From Chamaelirium japonicum (Eukaryota > Streptophyta > Magnoliopsida > Liliales > Melanthiaceae), in assembly GCA_947650365.1 (NCBI GenBank), contig CANTAL010000098.1:682001-746000 (forward strand): a stretch of DNA of 64,000 nt. Reading direction: 5' to 3'. Numbering within the stretch: position 1 is the first letter of the stretch; every line of letters begins with the position of its first letter. A program made the translations under genes and the position numbers. Of the stretch, positions 51,186-64,000 are shown piece after piece. The notes beneath the pieces were generated by a model that did no database searches, was not told the origin of the DNA, and saw nothing but the letters and a program-made list of their open reading frames with translations.

Positions 51186-54100
51186 GATCCAGTCTATTTC
51201 ATTCGTACGATCCATTCTAATTAATTCGTACGATCCATTCTAATTCATACGTACGATCCATTCTTACTCAATGAATTAGAATGGATCGTGCGAATGAATT
51301 AGAATGGATCGTACAAATGAATTAGAATGGATACATTCGTGCGAATGAATTAGAATGGATCGTACGAATGAGTAAGAATGGATCATACAAATAAAATAGA
51401 ATAGATCATACGAATGAATTAGAATGGATCGTGCTAATGAATTAGAATGGATCGTACGAATGAATTAGAATATATTGTGCGAATGAATTAGAATGGATCG
51501 TACAAATGAATTTGAATGGATACATTTGTGCGAAGAAATTAGAATGGATCGTACGAATGGATCGTACAAAGGAATTAGAATGAATTAGAATGGATACATT
51601 CGTGCGAATGAATTAGAATGGATCATATGAATGAATTAGATTAGATCGTATGAATGAATTAGAATGGATCGTACGTATGAATTAGAATGGATACATTCAT
51701 CGGAATGAATTAGAATGGATCGTATGAAGGAATTAGAATGGATCGTACGAAGGAATTAGAATGGATCGTACGAATGAATTAGAATGGATACATTCGTGCA
51801 AAAGAATTAGAATGGCTCGTATGAATGAATTAGATTGGATCGTATGAATGAATTAGAATGGATCATACGAATGAATTAGAATGGATCGTATGAATGAATT
51901 AGAATGGATCGTGCGAATGAAATAGAATGGATCGTACGAATGAATTAGAATGAATACATTCGTGCAAAAGAATTAGAATGGATTGTATGAATGAATTAGA
52001 ATGGATCGTGTAAATGAATTAGAATGGATCGTGCGAATGAATTAGAATGGATCGTACGAATGAATTAGAATAGATTGTGGAAAGGAATTAGAATGGATCG
52101 TATGAATGAATTAGAATGGATCGTGCGAATGAATTAGAATGGATACATTCATGGGAATGAATTAGAATGGATCGTACGAAGGAATTAGAATGGATCGTAC
52201 GAAGGAATTAGAAAGGATACATTCGTACAAAAGAATTAGAATGGATTGTACGAATGAATTAGAATGGATCGTACAAATGAATTAGAATGGATCGTGCGAA
52301 TGAATTAGAATGGATCGTATGAATGAATTAGAATAGATTGTGCGAATGAATTAGAATGGATCGTACGAATGAATTAGAATGGATACAGTCATGCGAATGA
52401 ATTAGAATGGATCGTATGAATGAACTAGAATGGATCGTAAGAATGAATTCGAATGGATCGTACGAATGAATTAGAATTGATATATTCATGCGAATGAATT
52501 AGAATGGATCATACGAAGGAATTAGGGTCGATCGTACGAATGAATTAGAATGGATACATTCGTGCGAAAGAATAAGAATGGATTGTATGAATGAATTAGA
52601 ATGGATCGTATGAATAAATTAGAATGGATCGTGCGAATGAATTAGAATGGATCGTACGAATGAATTAGAATGGATCGTATGAATGAATTAGGGTGGATCG
52701 TACGAATGAATTAGAATGGATAATTAAAATGGATCGTATGAATAAATTAGAATGGATACATTCGTGTGAATGAGTTAGAATGGATCGTACGAATGAGTAA
52801 GAATGGATCGTACGAATGAAATAGAATGGATCGTACGAATGAATTATAATGGATCGTGCTAATGAATTAGAATGGATCATAGGAACGAATTATAATAGAT
52901 TGTGCGAATGAATTTGAATGGATCGTACGAATGAATTAGAATGGATCGTATGAATGAATTAGAATGGATCGTGCGAATGAATTAGAATGGATTGTACTAA
53001 TGAATTAGAATGGATACATTTGTGCGAATGAGTTAGAATGGATTGTACAAATGAGTAAGAATGGATCATATGAATAAAATAGAACGGATCGTATGAATGA
53101 ATTAGAAATGATACATTCGTGCAAAAGAATTAGAATGGATTGTACGAATGAATTAGAATGGATCGTACAAATGAATTAGAATGGATCGTGCGAATGAATA
53201 AGAATAGATCGTACGAATGAATTAGAATAGATTGTATGAATGAAATAGAATGGATCGTATGAATGAATTAGAATGGATCGTGCGAATGAATTAGAATGGA
53301 TCGTGCGAATGAATTAGAATGGATACATTCATGGGAATGAATTAGAATGGATCGTACGATGGAATTAGAATGAATCGTACGAAGGAATTAGAAAGGATAC
53401 ATTCGTGCAAAAGAATTAGAATGGATTGTACGAATGAATTAGAATGGATCGTACAAATGAATTAGTATGGATCGTGCGAATGAATTAGAATGGATCGTAC
53501 GAATGAATTAGAATAGATTGTACGAATGAATTAGAATGGATCGTACGAATGAATTAGAATGGATACAGTCATGCGAATGAATTAGAATGGATCGTATGAA
53601 TGAACTAGAATGGATCGTAAGAATGAATTCGAATGGATCGTACGAATGAATTAGAATTGATATATTCATGCGAATGAATTAGAATGGATCATACGAAGGA
53701 ATTAGGGTCGATCGTACGAATGAATTAGAATGGATACATTCGTGCGAAAGAATAAGAATGGATTGTATGAATGAATTAGAATGGATCGTATGAATAAATT
53801 AGAATGGATCGTGCGAATGAATTAGAATGGATTGTACGAATGAATTAGAATGGATTGTATGAATGAATTAGAATGGATCATGCGAATGAATTAGAATGGA
53901 TCGTACAAATGAATTAGAATGGATACATTCGTGCGAATGAATTAGAATAAATCGTACGAATGAGTAAGAATAGATCGTATGAATGAAATAGAATGGATCG
54001 TACGAATGAATTAGAATGGATCGTATGAATGAATTAGAATAGATCGTACGAATGAATTAGAATGGATCGTACGAATGAATTAGAATGGATCGTATGAATG

Positions 54101-54601
54101 AATTAGGGTGGATCGTACGAATGAATTAGAATGGATAATTAAAATGGATCGTACGAATGAATTAGAATGGATACATTCGTGTGAATGAGTTAGAATGGAT
54201 CGTACGAATAAGTAAGAATGGATCGTACAAATGAAATAGAATGGATCGTACGAATAAATTAGAATGGATCGTGCTAATGAATTAGAATGGATCATACGAA
54301 TGAATTAGAATAGATTGTGCGAATGAATTAGAATGGATCGTACGAATGAATTAGAATGGATCGTATGAATGAATTAGATTGGATCGTGCGCATGAATTAG
54401 AATGGATTGTACTAATGAATTAGAATGGATATATTCGTGCGAATGAGTTAGAATGGATTGTACGAATGAGTAAGAATGGATCATACGAATAAAATAGAAT
54501 GGATCGTATGAATGAATTAGAATGGATCGTGTGAATGAATTAGAGTGGATCGTACGAATGAGTAAGAATGGATCGTACGACTGAAATAGAATGGATCGTA
54601 C
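51186..54601. repeat. Satellite, mostly F, with a 1.2-1.4 kb duplication
   Basis: A short R stretch (about 51186-51270) is followed by F to 54601. Rare variants recur in order: GAAAGGATACATTCGT near 52211 and 53393, GGATACAGTCATGCG at 52381 and 53571, GGGTCGATCG near 52526 and 53706, and ATAATTAAAATGG near 52719 and 54134. The offset is about 1.19 kb and rises to about 1.41 kb after a stretch that is extra in the second copy. Confidence 0.88.
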
Positions 54602-54616
54602 GTACGATCCATTCTA
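54587..54616. repeat. 30-bp perfect palindrome at F-to-R switch
   Basis: Centred on CGTACGTACG. The F array meets its exact reverse complement, so the switch carries a 30-bp perfect palindrome. Confidence 0.9.
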
Positions 54617-57600
54617 ATTCATTCATACGATCCATTCTAATTCATTTGCTCGAATGTATCCATTCTAATTCATTCGTACGATCCATTCTAATTCATTCGC
54701 ACAATCTATTCTAATTCATTCGTACGATCCATTCTAATTCATTCGCACGATCCATTCTAATTCATTTGTACGATCCATTCTAATTCATTCATACAATCCA
54801 TTCTAATTCTTTTACACGAATATATCCATTCTAATTCATTCGTACAATCCATTCTAATTCCTTTATACGATCCATTCTAATTCCTTCGTACGAATGAATT
54901 AGAATTGATTGTCTGAATGAATTAGAATGGATCGTATGAATGAATTAGAATGGATCGTGCGAATGAATTAGAATGGATCGTACGAATGAATTAGAATGGA
55001 TCGTACGAATGAATTAAAATGGATCGTATGAATGAATTCGAATTAGAATGAATTAGAATGGATCGTACGAATGAATTAGAATCGATCATACGAATGAATT
55101 AGAATGGATCCTGCTAATGAATTAGAATGGATCGCACGAGTGAATTAGAATAGATTGTGCAAATGAATTAGAATGGATCGTACGAATGAATTAGAATGGA
55201 TACAATTTGTGCGAATGAATTAGAATGGATCGTACGAATGAATTAGAATAGATTGTGCGAATTCATTCATTCATACGATCCATTCTAATTCATTCGTACA
55301 ATCATTCTAATTCATTCGCACGATCCATTCTAATTCATTCATATGATCCATTCTAATTCATTCGTAAGATCCATTCTAATTTATTCGCACGATACATTCT
55401 AATTCATTCATACGATCCAATCTAATTCATTCATACGATCCATTCTAACTCATTCGCACGAATGTATCCATTCTAATTCATTCGTACGATCCATTCTAAT
55501 TCATTCGCACAATCTATTCAAATTCATTCATACGATCCGTTCTAACTCATTCGCACGATCCATTCTAATTCATTTGCACGATGCATTCTAATTCATTCAT
55601 ACAATCCATTCTCATTCTTTTGCACGAATGTATCCATTCTAATTCATCCGTACGATCCATTCTAATTTCATTAGCACGATCCATTTTAATTCATTCGTAC
55701 GATCCATTCTAATTCATTCGTATAATCCATTCTAATTCATTCGTACGATCCATTCTAATTCATTCATAGAATCCATTCTAAGTCTTTTGCACAAATGTAT
55801 CCATTCCAATTCCTTTGTACGATCCATTCTAATTCCTTCGTACGATCCATTCTATTTCATTTGTATGATACATTCTAATTACTTTGTATGATCCATTCTA
55901 ATTAATTCCCATGAATGCATCCATTCTAATTCATACGTACGATCCATTCTAATTCATTCATACGATCCAATCTAATTCATTCATACGATCCATTCTAATT
56001 CATTCGCATGAATGTATCCATTCTAATTCGTTCGTACGATCCATTCTAATTCATTCACACAATCTATTCTAATTCATTCGTACGATCCATTCAAATTCAT
56101 TAGCACGATCCATTCTAATTCATTCGTACAATCCATTCTATTTCATTCGTACGATCCATTCTTACTCATTCGTACGATCCATTCTAATTCATTCGCACGA
56201 ATGTATCCATTCTAATTCATTCGTACGATCCATTCTAATTCATTCGCACGATCCATTCTAATTCATTCATACGATCCAATCTAATTCATTCATTCGATCC
56301 ATTCTAATTCATTCGCACGAATGTATCCATTCTAATTCATTCGTACGATCCATTCTAATTCATTCGCACAATCTGTTCTAATTCATTCGTACGATCCATT
56401 CTATTCATTAGCACGATCCATTCTAATTCATTCGTACGATCCATTCTATTTCATTCGTACGATCCATTCTTACTCATTTATACGATCCATGCTAATTCAT
56501 TCGCACGAATATATGCATTCTAATTCATTCGTACGATCCATTCTAATTCATTCGCACGAATGTATCCATTCTAATTCATTCGTACGATCCATTCTAATTC
56601 ATTCGCACGATCCATTCTAATTCATTCATACGATCTATTCTAATTCATTCGTACGATCCATTCTAATTCATTCGTACGATCCATTCTAATTTATTTATAC
56701 GATCTATTTTAATACATTCATACAATCCATTCTAATTCTTTCGCACGAATGTATCCATTCTAATTCATTCGTACGATCCATTCTAATTCCTTCGTACGAT
56801 CTAATCTAATTCCTTCATACGATCCATTCTAATTCCTTTATACGATCCATTCTATTTCATTCGTATGATCCATTCTAATTCCTTCGTACGATCCATTCTA
56901 ATTCATTCCCATGAATGTATCCATTCTAATTCATACGTACGATCTATTCTAATTCATTCATACGATCCAATCTAATTCATTCATACGATCCATTCTAATT
57001 CATTCGCACGAATGTATCCATTCTAATTCATTCGTACGATCCATTCTAATTTATTCGCACAATCTATTCTAATTCAATAGTACGATCCATTCTAATTTAT
57101 TAGCACGATCCATTCTAATTCATTCGTATGATCCATTCTAATTCATTCGCACGATCCCTTCTAATTCATTCGTACGATCCATTCTAATTCATTCATACGA
57201 TCCATTCTAATTCATTCATACAATCCATTCTAATTCATTTTTTTTCATTCACACGATCTATTCTTATTCATTCGTACGATCCATTTAATCTAATTCATTC
57301 GCATGATCCAATCTAATTCATTCGCACGATCCATTCTAATTCATTCGTACGATCCATTCTATTTCATTCGTACGATCCATTCTTACTCAATCGTACGATC
57401 CATTCTTACTCATTCCTACAATCCATTCTAATTCATTCGCACGAATGTATCCTCATTCACACAATCCATTCTAATTCATTTGCACGATCCATTCTAATTC
57501 ATTCATACAATCCATTCTAATTCTTTAGCATGAATGTATCTATTCTAATTCATTCGTACGATCCATTCTAATTCCTTCGTACGATCCATTTTAGTTCCTT

Positions 57601-58400
57601 CGTATGATCCATTCTAATTCCTCGTACGATCCATTCTATTTCATTCGTATGATCCATTCTAATTCCTTCGTACGATCCATTCTAATTCATTCGTACGATC
57701 CATTCTAATTCATTCATACGATCCATTCGAATGGATCGTACGAATGAATTAGAATCGATACATTCGTGCGAATGAATTAGAATGGATTATACGAAGGAAT
57801 TAGGGTGGATCGTACGAATGAATTAGAATGGATACATTCGTGCGAAAGAATTAGGATGGATTATATGAATGAATTAGAATGGATCGTATGAATGAATTAG
57901 AATGGATCGTATGAATGAATTAGAATGGATCGTATGAATGAATTAGAATGGATCGTGCGAATGAATTAGAAAGGATCGTACGAATGAATTAGAATGGATC
58001 GTACGAATGAATTAGAATGGATCGTGCGAATGAATTAGAATGGATCGCACGAATGAATTAGAATGGATACATTCGTGCGAAAGAATTAGAATGGATCGTA
58101 CGAATGAGTAAGAATGGATCATACGAAAGAAATAGAATCGATCGTACGAATGAATTAGAAAGGATCGTGCTAATGAATTAGAATGGATCGTACGAATAAA
58201 TTAGAATAGATTGTGCGAATGAATTAGAATGAATCATACGAATGAATTAGAATGGATAAATTCATGTGAATGAATTAGAATGGATCGTATGAATGAATTA
58301 GATTAGATCGTATAAATGAATTAGAATGGATCGTGCGAATGAATTAGAATGGATCGTACGAATGAATTAGAATTGATATAATCGTGCGAAAGAATTAGAA
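54602..58400. repeat. Satellite, 3.5-kb macro-unit, first copy
   Basis: R about 54602-54890, F about 54891-55260, R about 55261-57728, then F. Landmarks repeat about 3.5 kb later: GAATTCGAATTAGAATG at about 55036 and 58555, a rare CATTCTCATTC followed by TTTCATTAGCACG at about 55610-55680 and 59130-59195, and TCCTCATTCACAC at about 57451 and 60878. A short T-run (near 57240) sits in an otherwise normal monomer. Confidence 0.83.
57717..57740. repeat. 24-bp perfect palindrome at R-to-F switch
   Basis: Centred on CCATTCGAATGG. The satellite reverses strand at the TTCGAA centre. Confidence 0.9.
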
Positions 58401-61400
58401 TAGATTGTATGAATGAATTAGAATAGATTGTATGAATGAATTAGAAAGGATCGTGCGAATGAATTAGAATGGATTGTACGAATGAATTAGAATGGATCAT
58501 ATGAATGAATTAGAATGGATCGTGCGAATGAATTAGAATGGATTGTATGAATGAATTCGAATTAGAATGAATTAGAATGGATCGTACGAATGAATTAGAA
58601 TGGATCGGACGAATGAATTAGAATGGATCGTGCTAATGATTTAGAATGGATCGTACGAATGAATTAGAATAGATTGTGGGAATGAATTAGAATGGATCAT
58701 ACGAATGAATTAGAATGGATACATTCATACGAATGAATTAGAATGGATCGTACGAATGAATCATATTAGATTGTGCGAATGAATTCATTCATACGATCAA
58801 TTCTAATTCATTCGTACGATCCATTCTAATTCATTCGCACGATCCATTCTAATTCATTCATACGATCCATTCTAATTCATTCGTAAGATCCATTCTAATT
58901 CATTCGCACGATCCATTCTAATTCATTCATACGATCCAATCTAATTCATTCATACGATCCATTCTAATCCATTCGCACGAATGTATCCATTCTAATTCAT
59001 TTGTACGATTCATTCTAATTCATTCGCACAATCTATTCTAATTCATTCGTATGGTCCATTCTAATTCATTCGCACGATCCATTCTAATTCATTTGCACGA
59101 TCCATTCTAATTCACTTATACAATCCATTCTCATTCTTTTGCACGAATGTATCCATTCTAATTCATTCGTAAGATCCATTCTAATTTCATTAGCACGATC
59201 CATCCTAAATCATTCGTACGATCCATTCTAATTTATTCGTATGATCCATTCAAATTCATTTGTACGATCCATTCTAATTCATTCATAGAATCTATTCTAA
59301 ATCTTTTGCACGAATGTATCCATTCTAATTCATTTGTACGATCCATTTTAATTCCTTTGTACGATCCATTCTAATTCCTTCGTATGATCTATTCTATTTC
59401 ATTCGTATGATCCATTCTAATTACTTCGTACGATCCATTCTATGTCATTCGTATGATCCATTCTAATTCCTTCGTACGATCCATTCTAATTCATTCCCAT
59501 GAATGCATCCATTTTAATTCATACGTACGATCCATTCTAATTCATTCATACGATCCAATCTAATTCATTCATACGATCCATTCTAATTCATTCGCACGAA
59601 TGTATCCATTCTAATTCATTCGTACGATCCATTCTAATTCATTCGCACAATCTATTCTAATTCATTCGTACGATCCATTCTAATTCATTAGCATGATCCA
59701 TTCTAATTCATTCATACGATCCATTCTATTTTATTTATACGATCCATTCTTACTCATTCGTACGTTCCATTCTAATTCATTCGCATGAATGTATCCATTC
59801 TAATTCATTCGTACGATCCATTCTAATTCATTCGCACGATCCATTCTAATTTATTCATACGATCCAATCTAATTCATTCATACGATCTATTCTAATTCAT
59901 TCGCACGAATGTAGCCATTCTAATTCATTCATACGATCCATTCTAATTCATTCGCACAATCTTTTCTAATTCATTCGTACAATCCATTCTAATTCATTAG
60001 CACGATCCATTCTAATTCATTCGTACGATCCATTCAATTTCATTCGTACGATCCATTCTTACTCATTCATACGATCCATTCTAATTCATTCGCACGAATG
60101 TATCCATTCTAATTCATTCGTACGATCCATTCTAATTCATTCGCACGATCCATTCTAATTCATTTATACAATCCATTCTAATTCATTCCTACAATCCATT
60201 CTAATTCTTTCGCACGAATGTATCGATTCTAATTCATTCGTACGATCCATTCTAATTCCTTCGTACGATCCATTCTAATTCCTTCGTACGATCCATTCTA
60301 ATTCCTTCGTACGATCCATTCTATTTCATTCGTATGATCCATTCTAATTCCTTCGTACGATCCATTCTAATTCATTCCCATGAATGTATCCATTCTAATT
60401 CCTTCGTACGATCCATTCTAATTCATTCCCATGAATGTATCCATTCTAATTCATATATACGATTCATTCTAATTCATTCATACGATCCATTCTAATTCAT
60501 TCGCACGAATGTATCCATTCTAATTCATTCGTACTATCCATTCAAATTTATTCGCACAATCTATTCTAATTCATTCGTACGATCCATTCTAATTCATTCG
60601 CACGATCCATTCTAATTCATTCGTACGATCCATTCTAATTCATTCATACGATCCATTCTAATTCATTCATACAATCCATTCTAATTCATTCTTATTCATT
60701 CGCACGATCTATTCTTATTCATTCGTATGATCCATTCAATCTAATTCATTCGCACGATCCAATCTAATTCATTCACACGATCCATTCTAATTCATTCATA
60801 CGATCCATTTTATTTCATTCGTACGATCCATTCTTACTCATTCGTACGATCCATTCTAATTCTTTCGCACGAATATATCCTCATTCACACGATCCATTCA
60901 AATTCATTTGCACGATCCATTCTAATTCATTCATACAATCCATTCTAATTCTTTTGCACGAATGTATCCAATCTAATTCCTTCGTACGATCCATTCTAAT
61001 TCCTTCGTACGATCCATTCTATTTCATTCGTATGATCCATTCTTATTCCTTAGTACGATCCATTCTAATTTATTCGTACGATCCATTCTAATTCATTCGT
61101 ACGATCCATTCTAATTCATTCGAATGAATTAGAATGGATACATACGAAAGAATGGATCGTGCGAATGAATTCGAATGGATCGTACGAATAAATTAGAATG
61201 GATACATTCGTGCGAATGAATTAGAATGGATCATACGAAGGAATTAGGATGGATCGTACGAATGAATTAGAATGGATACATTCGTGCGAATGAATTAGAA
61301 TGGATCGTATGAATGAATTAGAATGGATCGTGCGAATGAATTAGAATGGATCGTACGAATGAATTAGAATGGATCGTACGAATGAATTAGAATGGATCGT

Positions 61401-62955
61401 GCGAATGAATTAGAAAGGATCGTACGAATGAGTAAGAATGGATCGTACGAATGAAATAGAATGGATCGTACGAATGAATTAGAATGGATCGTGATAATGA
61501 ATTAGAATGGATCGTAAGAATGAATTAGAATAGATTGTGCGAATGAATTAGAATGGATCGTACGAATGAATTAGAATGGATACATTCGTGCGAATGAATT
61601 CGAATGGATCGTATGAATGAATTAGATTGGATCGTATTAATGAATTAGAATGGATCGTGCGAATGAATTTGAATGGATCGTACAAATGAATTAGAATGGA
61701 TACATTCGTGCGAATGAATTAGAATGGATCGTACGATTGAGTAAGAATGGATCGTACGAATGAAATAGAATAGATCGTACGAATGAATTAGAATGGATCG
61801 TGCTAATGAATTAGAATTGATCGTACGAATGAATTAGAATAGATTGTGCGAATGAATTAGAGTGGATCGTACGAATGAATTAGAAAGGATATATTCGTGC
61901 GAATGAATTATAATGGATCGTATGAATGAATTAGATTGGATCGTATGAATGAATTAGAATGGATCGTACGTATGAATTAGAATGGGTACATTCATGGGAA
62001 TGAATTAGAATGGATCCTACAAAGGAATTAGAATGGATCATACGAATGAAATATAATGGGTCGTACAAAAAAATTAGAATGGATCGTACGAAGGAATTAG
62101 AATGGATCGTAGGAAGGTATTAGAATGGATCGTACGAATGAATTAGAATGGATACATTCGTGCAATAGAATTAGAATGGATTGTATGAATGAATTAGAAT
62201 GGATCGTGCAAATCAATTTGAATGGATCGTGTGAATGAATTAGAATGGATCGTACGAATGAATTAGAATAGATTGTGCGAATGAATTAGAATGGATCGTA
62301 CGAATGAATTAGAATGGATACATTCGTGCGAATGAATTAGAATGGATCATATGAATGAATTAGAATGGATCGTATGATTGAATTCGAATGGATCGTGCGA
62401 ATAAATTAGAATGGATCGTACGAATGAATTAGAATGGATCGTATGAATGAATTAGAATGGATTGTGAGAATGAATTAGAATGGATCGTATGAATGAAATA
62501 GAATGGATCGTATGAATTAGAATGGATTGTACGAAGGAATTAGAATGGATCATACGAATGAAATAGAATGGATCGTACGAAGGAATTAGAATGGATCGTA
62601 CGAAGGAATTAGAATGGATCGTATGAATGAATTAGATTGGATACATTCGTGCAAAAGGGTTAGAATGGATTGTATGAATGAATTAGAATGGATCGTGCAA
62701 ATGAATTACAATGGATCATGCGAATGAATTAGAATGAATCATATGAATGAATTAGAATAGATTGTGCGAATGAATTAGAATGGATCATACGAATGAATTA
62801 GAATGGATATATTCGTGCGAATGAATTAGAAAGGATCGTATGAATGAATTAGATTGGATCGTATGAATGAATTAGAATGGATCGTGCGATTGAATTAGAC
62901 TGGATCGTACGAATGAATTAGAATGGATCGTATGAATGAATTAGAATGGATCGTG
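58401..62955. repeat. Satellite, 3.5-kb macro-unit, second copy, and following F block
   Basis: F to about 58785, R about 58786-61121, F 61122-62955. It shares the landmark order of the preceding unit. The F block after 61122 includes runs of the GGAATT variant near 62000-62130 and 62520-62640. No other sequence is embedded. Confidence 0.83.
61104..61139. repeat. 36-bp perfect palindrome at R-to-F switch
   Basis: The longest of the perfect switch palindromes, centred on CATTCGAATG: a whole monomer core on one side faces its exact complement on the other. Confidence 0.92.
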
Positions 62956-64000
62956 TATCCATTCTAATTCATTCGTACGACCCATTCTAATTCATAAGTA
63001 CGATCCATTCTAATTCATTTGCACGAATGTATCCATTCTAATTCATTCGTACGATCCATTCTAATTCCTTCGTACGATCCATTCTATTTCATTCGTATGA
63101 TCCATTCTAATTCCTTCGTACGATCCATTCTTATTCATTCCCATGAATGTATCCATTCTAATTCATACGTACGATCTATTCTAATTCATTTATACGATCC
63201 AATCTAATTCATTCATACAATCCATTCTAATTTATTCGCACGAATTTATCCATTCTAATTAATTAGTACGATCCATTCTAATTCATTCGCACAATCTATT
63301 CTAATTCATTCGTACATTCAATTCTAATTCATTAGCATGATACATTCTAATTCATTCATACGATCCATTCTATTTCATTCGTTCGATCCATTATTACGAT
63401 CCATTCTAATTCATTCGTACGATCCATTCTAATTCATTCGCACAATCTATTCTAATTCATTTGTACGATCCATTCTAATTCATTAGCACGATCCATTCTA
63501 ATTCATTCATACAATCCATTCTAATTCTTTTGCACGAATGTAAGCATTCTAATTCATTCGTACGAACCATTCTAATTCCTTCGTACGATCCATTCTAATT
63601 CCTTCATACGATCCTTTCTAATTCATTCCCATGAATGTATCCATTCTAATTGATACGTACGATCCATTCTATTTAATTCGTACGACCCATTCTTACTCAT
63701 TCGTACGATCCATTCTAATTCATTTGCACGAATGTATCCACTCTAATTCATTCGTACGATCCATTCTAATTCATTCGCACGATCCATTCTAATTCATTCG
63801 TACGATTTATTCTAATTCATTCGCACGATCCATTCTAATTCATTCATACGATCCATTCTAATTCATTCATACGATCCATTCTAATTCTTTCACACGATCC
63901 ATTCGAATTGATTCGTACGATCCATTCTAATTCATTCGTACAATCCATTCTATTTAATTCGTACGATCCATTCTTACTCATTCGTATGATCCATTCTAAT
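62956..64000. repeat. Satellite, final R block
   Basis: R-orientation satellite to the end of the window, entered at an F-to-R switch near 62955 (GGATCGTGTATCCATTC). It has the usual 23- and 28-bp monomers and no gene. The array clearly continues beyond the window. Confidence 0.92.

Noticed and set aside
1-64000. Telomere or interstitial telomere repeat
   Set aside because: No TTTAGGG or close variant arrays. The monomer is 23 bp.

Overview
The window looks like plant nuclear heterochromatin. About 50 of the 64 kb is one short-period satellite, and one long Ty3/gypsy LTR retrotransposon of the plant Tat lineage sits inside it. The Tat type (two RNase H domains, no chromodomain, an extra gene on the opposite strand) points to a flowering plant; I cannot name the species. 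I see no host single-copy gene, tRNA, rRNA or CRISPR array.

Satellite (1-13083 and 26951-64000). The basic monomer is 23 bp: the core GAATTAGAATGGATC plus a joint ending GTAC or GTGC and a GAAT linker. A 28-bp variant, in which the core is followed by ACATTCGTGC, is scattered through the array. The array is not head-to-tail throughout: it switches strand about 30 times. F blocks read GAATTAGAATGG on the + strand and R blocks read CCATTCTAATTC. Several switches lie exactly on perfect palindromes of 20-36 bp. Above the monomer there are larger units: about 1.3-1.6 kb (2-10 kb), 2.4 kb (8-13 kb, running on past the retrotransposon), three copies of 7.4-8.1 kb (about 27.7-51.2 kb), 1.2-1.4 kb (52.1-54.5 kb) and 3.5 kb (54.9-62 kb). 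Each 8-kb unit has a 177-bp non-satellite inverted repeat at the point where the strand switches. The first 8-kb unit also carries a 201-bp foldback insertion whose empty site is preserved in the other two units.

Retrotransposon (13084-26945, minus strand). It has two LTRs of about 730 bp that are roughly 99% identical, a 5-bp GATCG target duplication, a primer binding site, a polypurine tract, gag, protease, RT, RNase H, a second RNase H and integrase. A separate gene region lies on the + strand and runs toward pol. Upstream of that antisense gene are a TATA box and a 2.2-kb array of 118-bp repeats built around the palindrome CCGATCGG. The element's coding parts are interrupted in a few places, so this copy looks non-autonomous although its insertion is young.

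The satellite macro-units came first. The retrotransposon and the foldback then landed in single units, as the empty paralogous sites at about 10627, 39550 and 47663 show. The less ordinary features are the repeated strand inversions at palindromes, the 177-bp module at the inversion centres, and the antisense gene with its own candidate promoter inside the retrotransposon.
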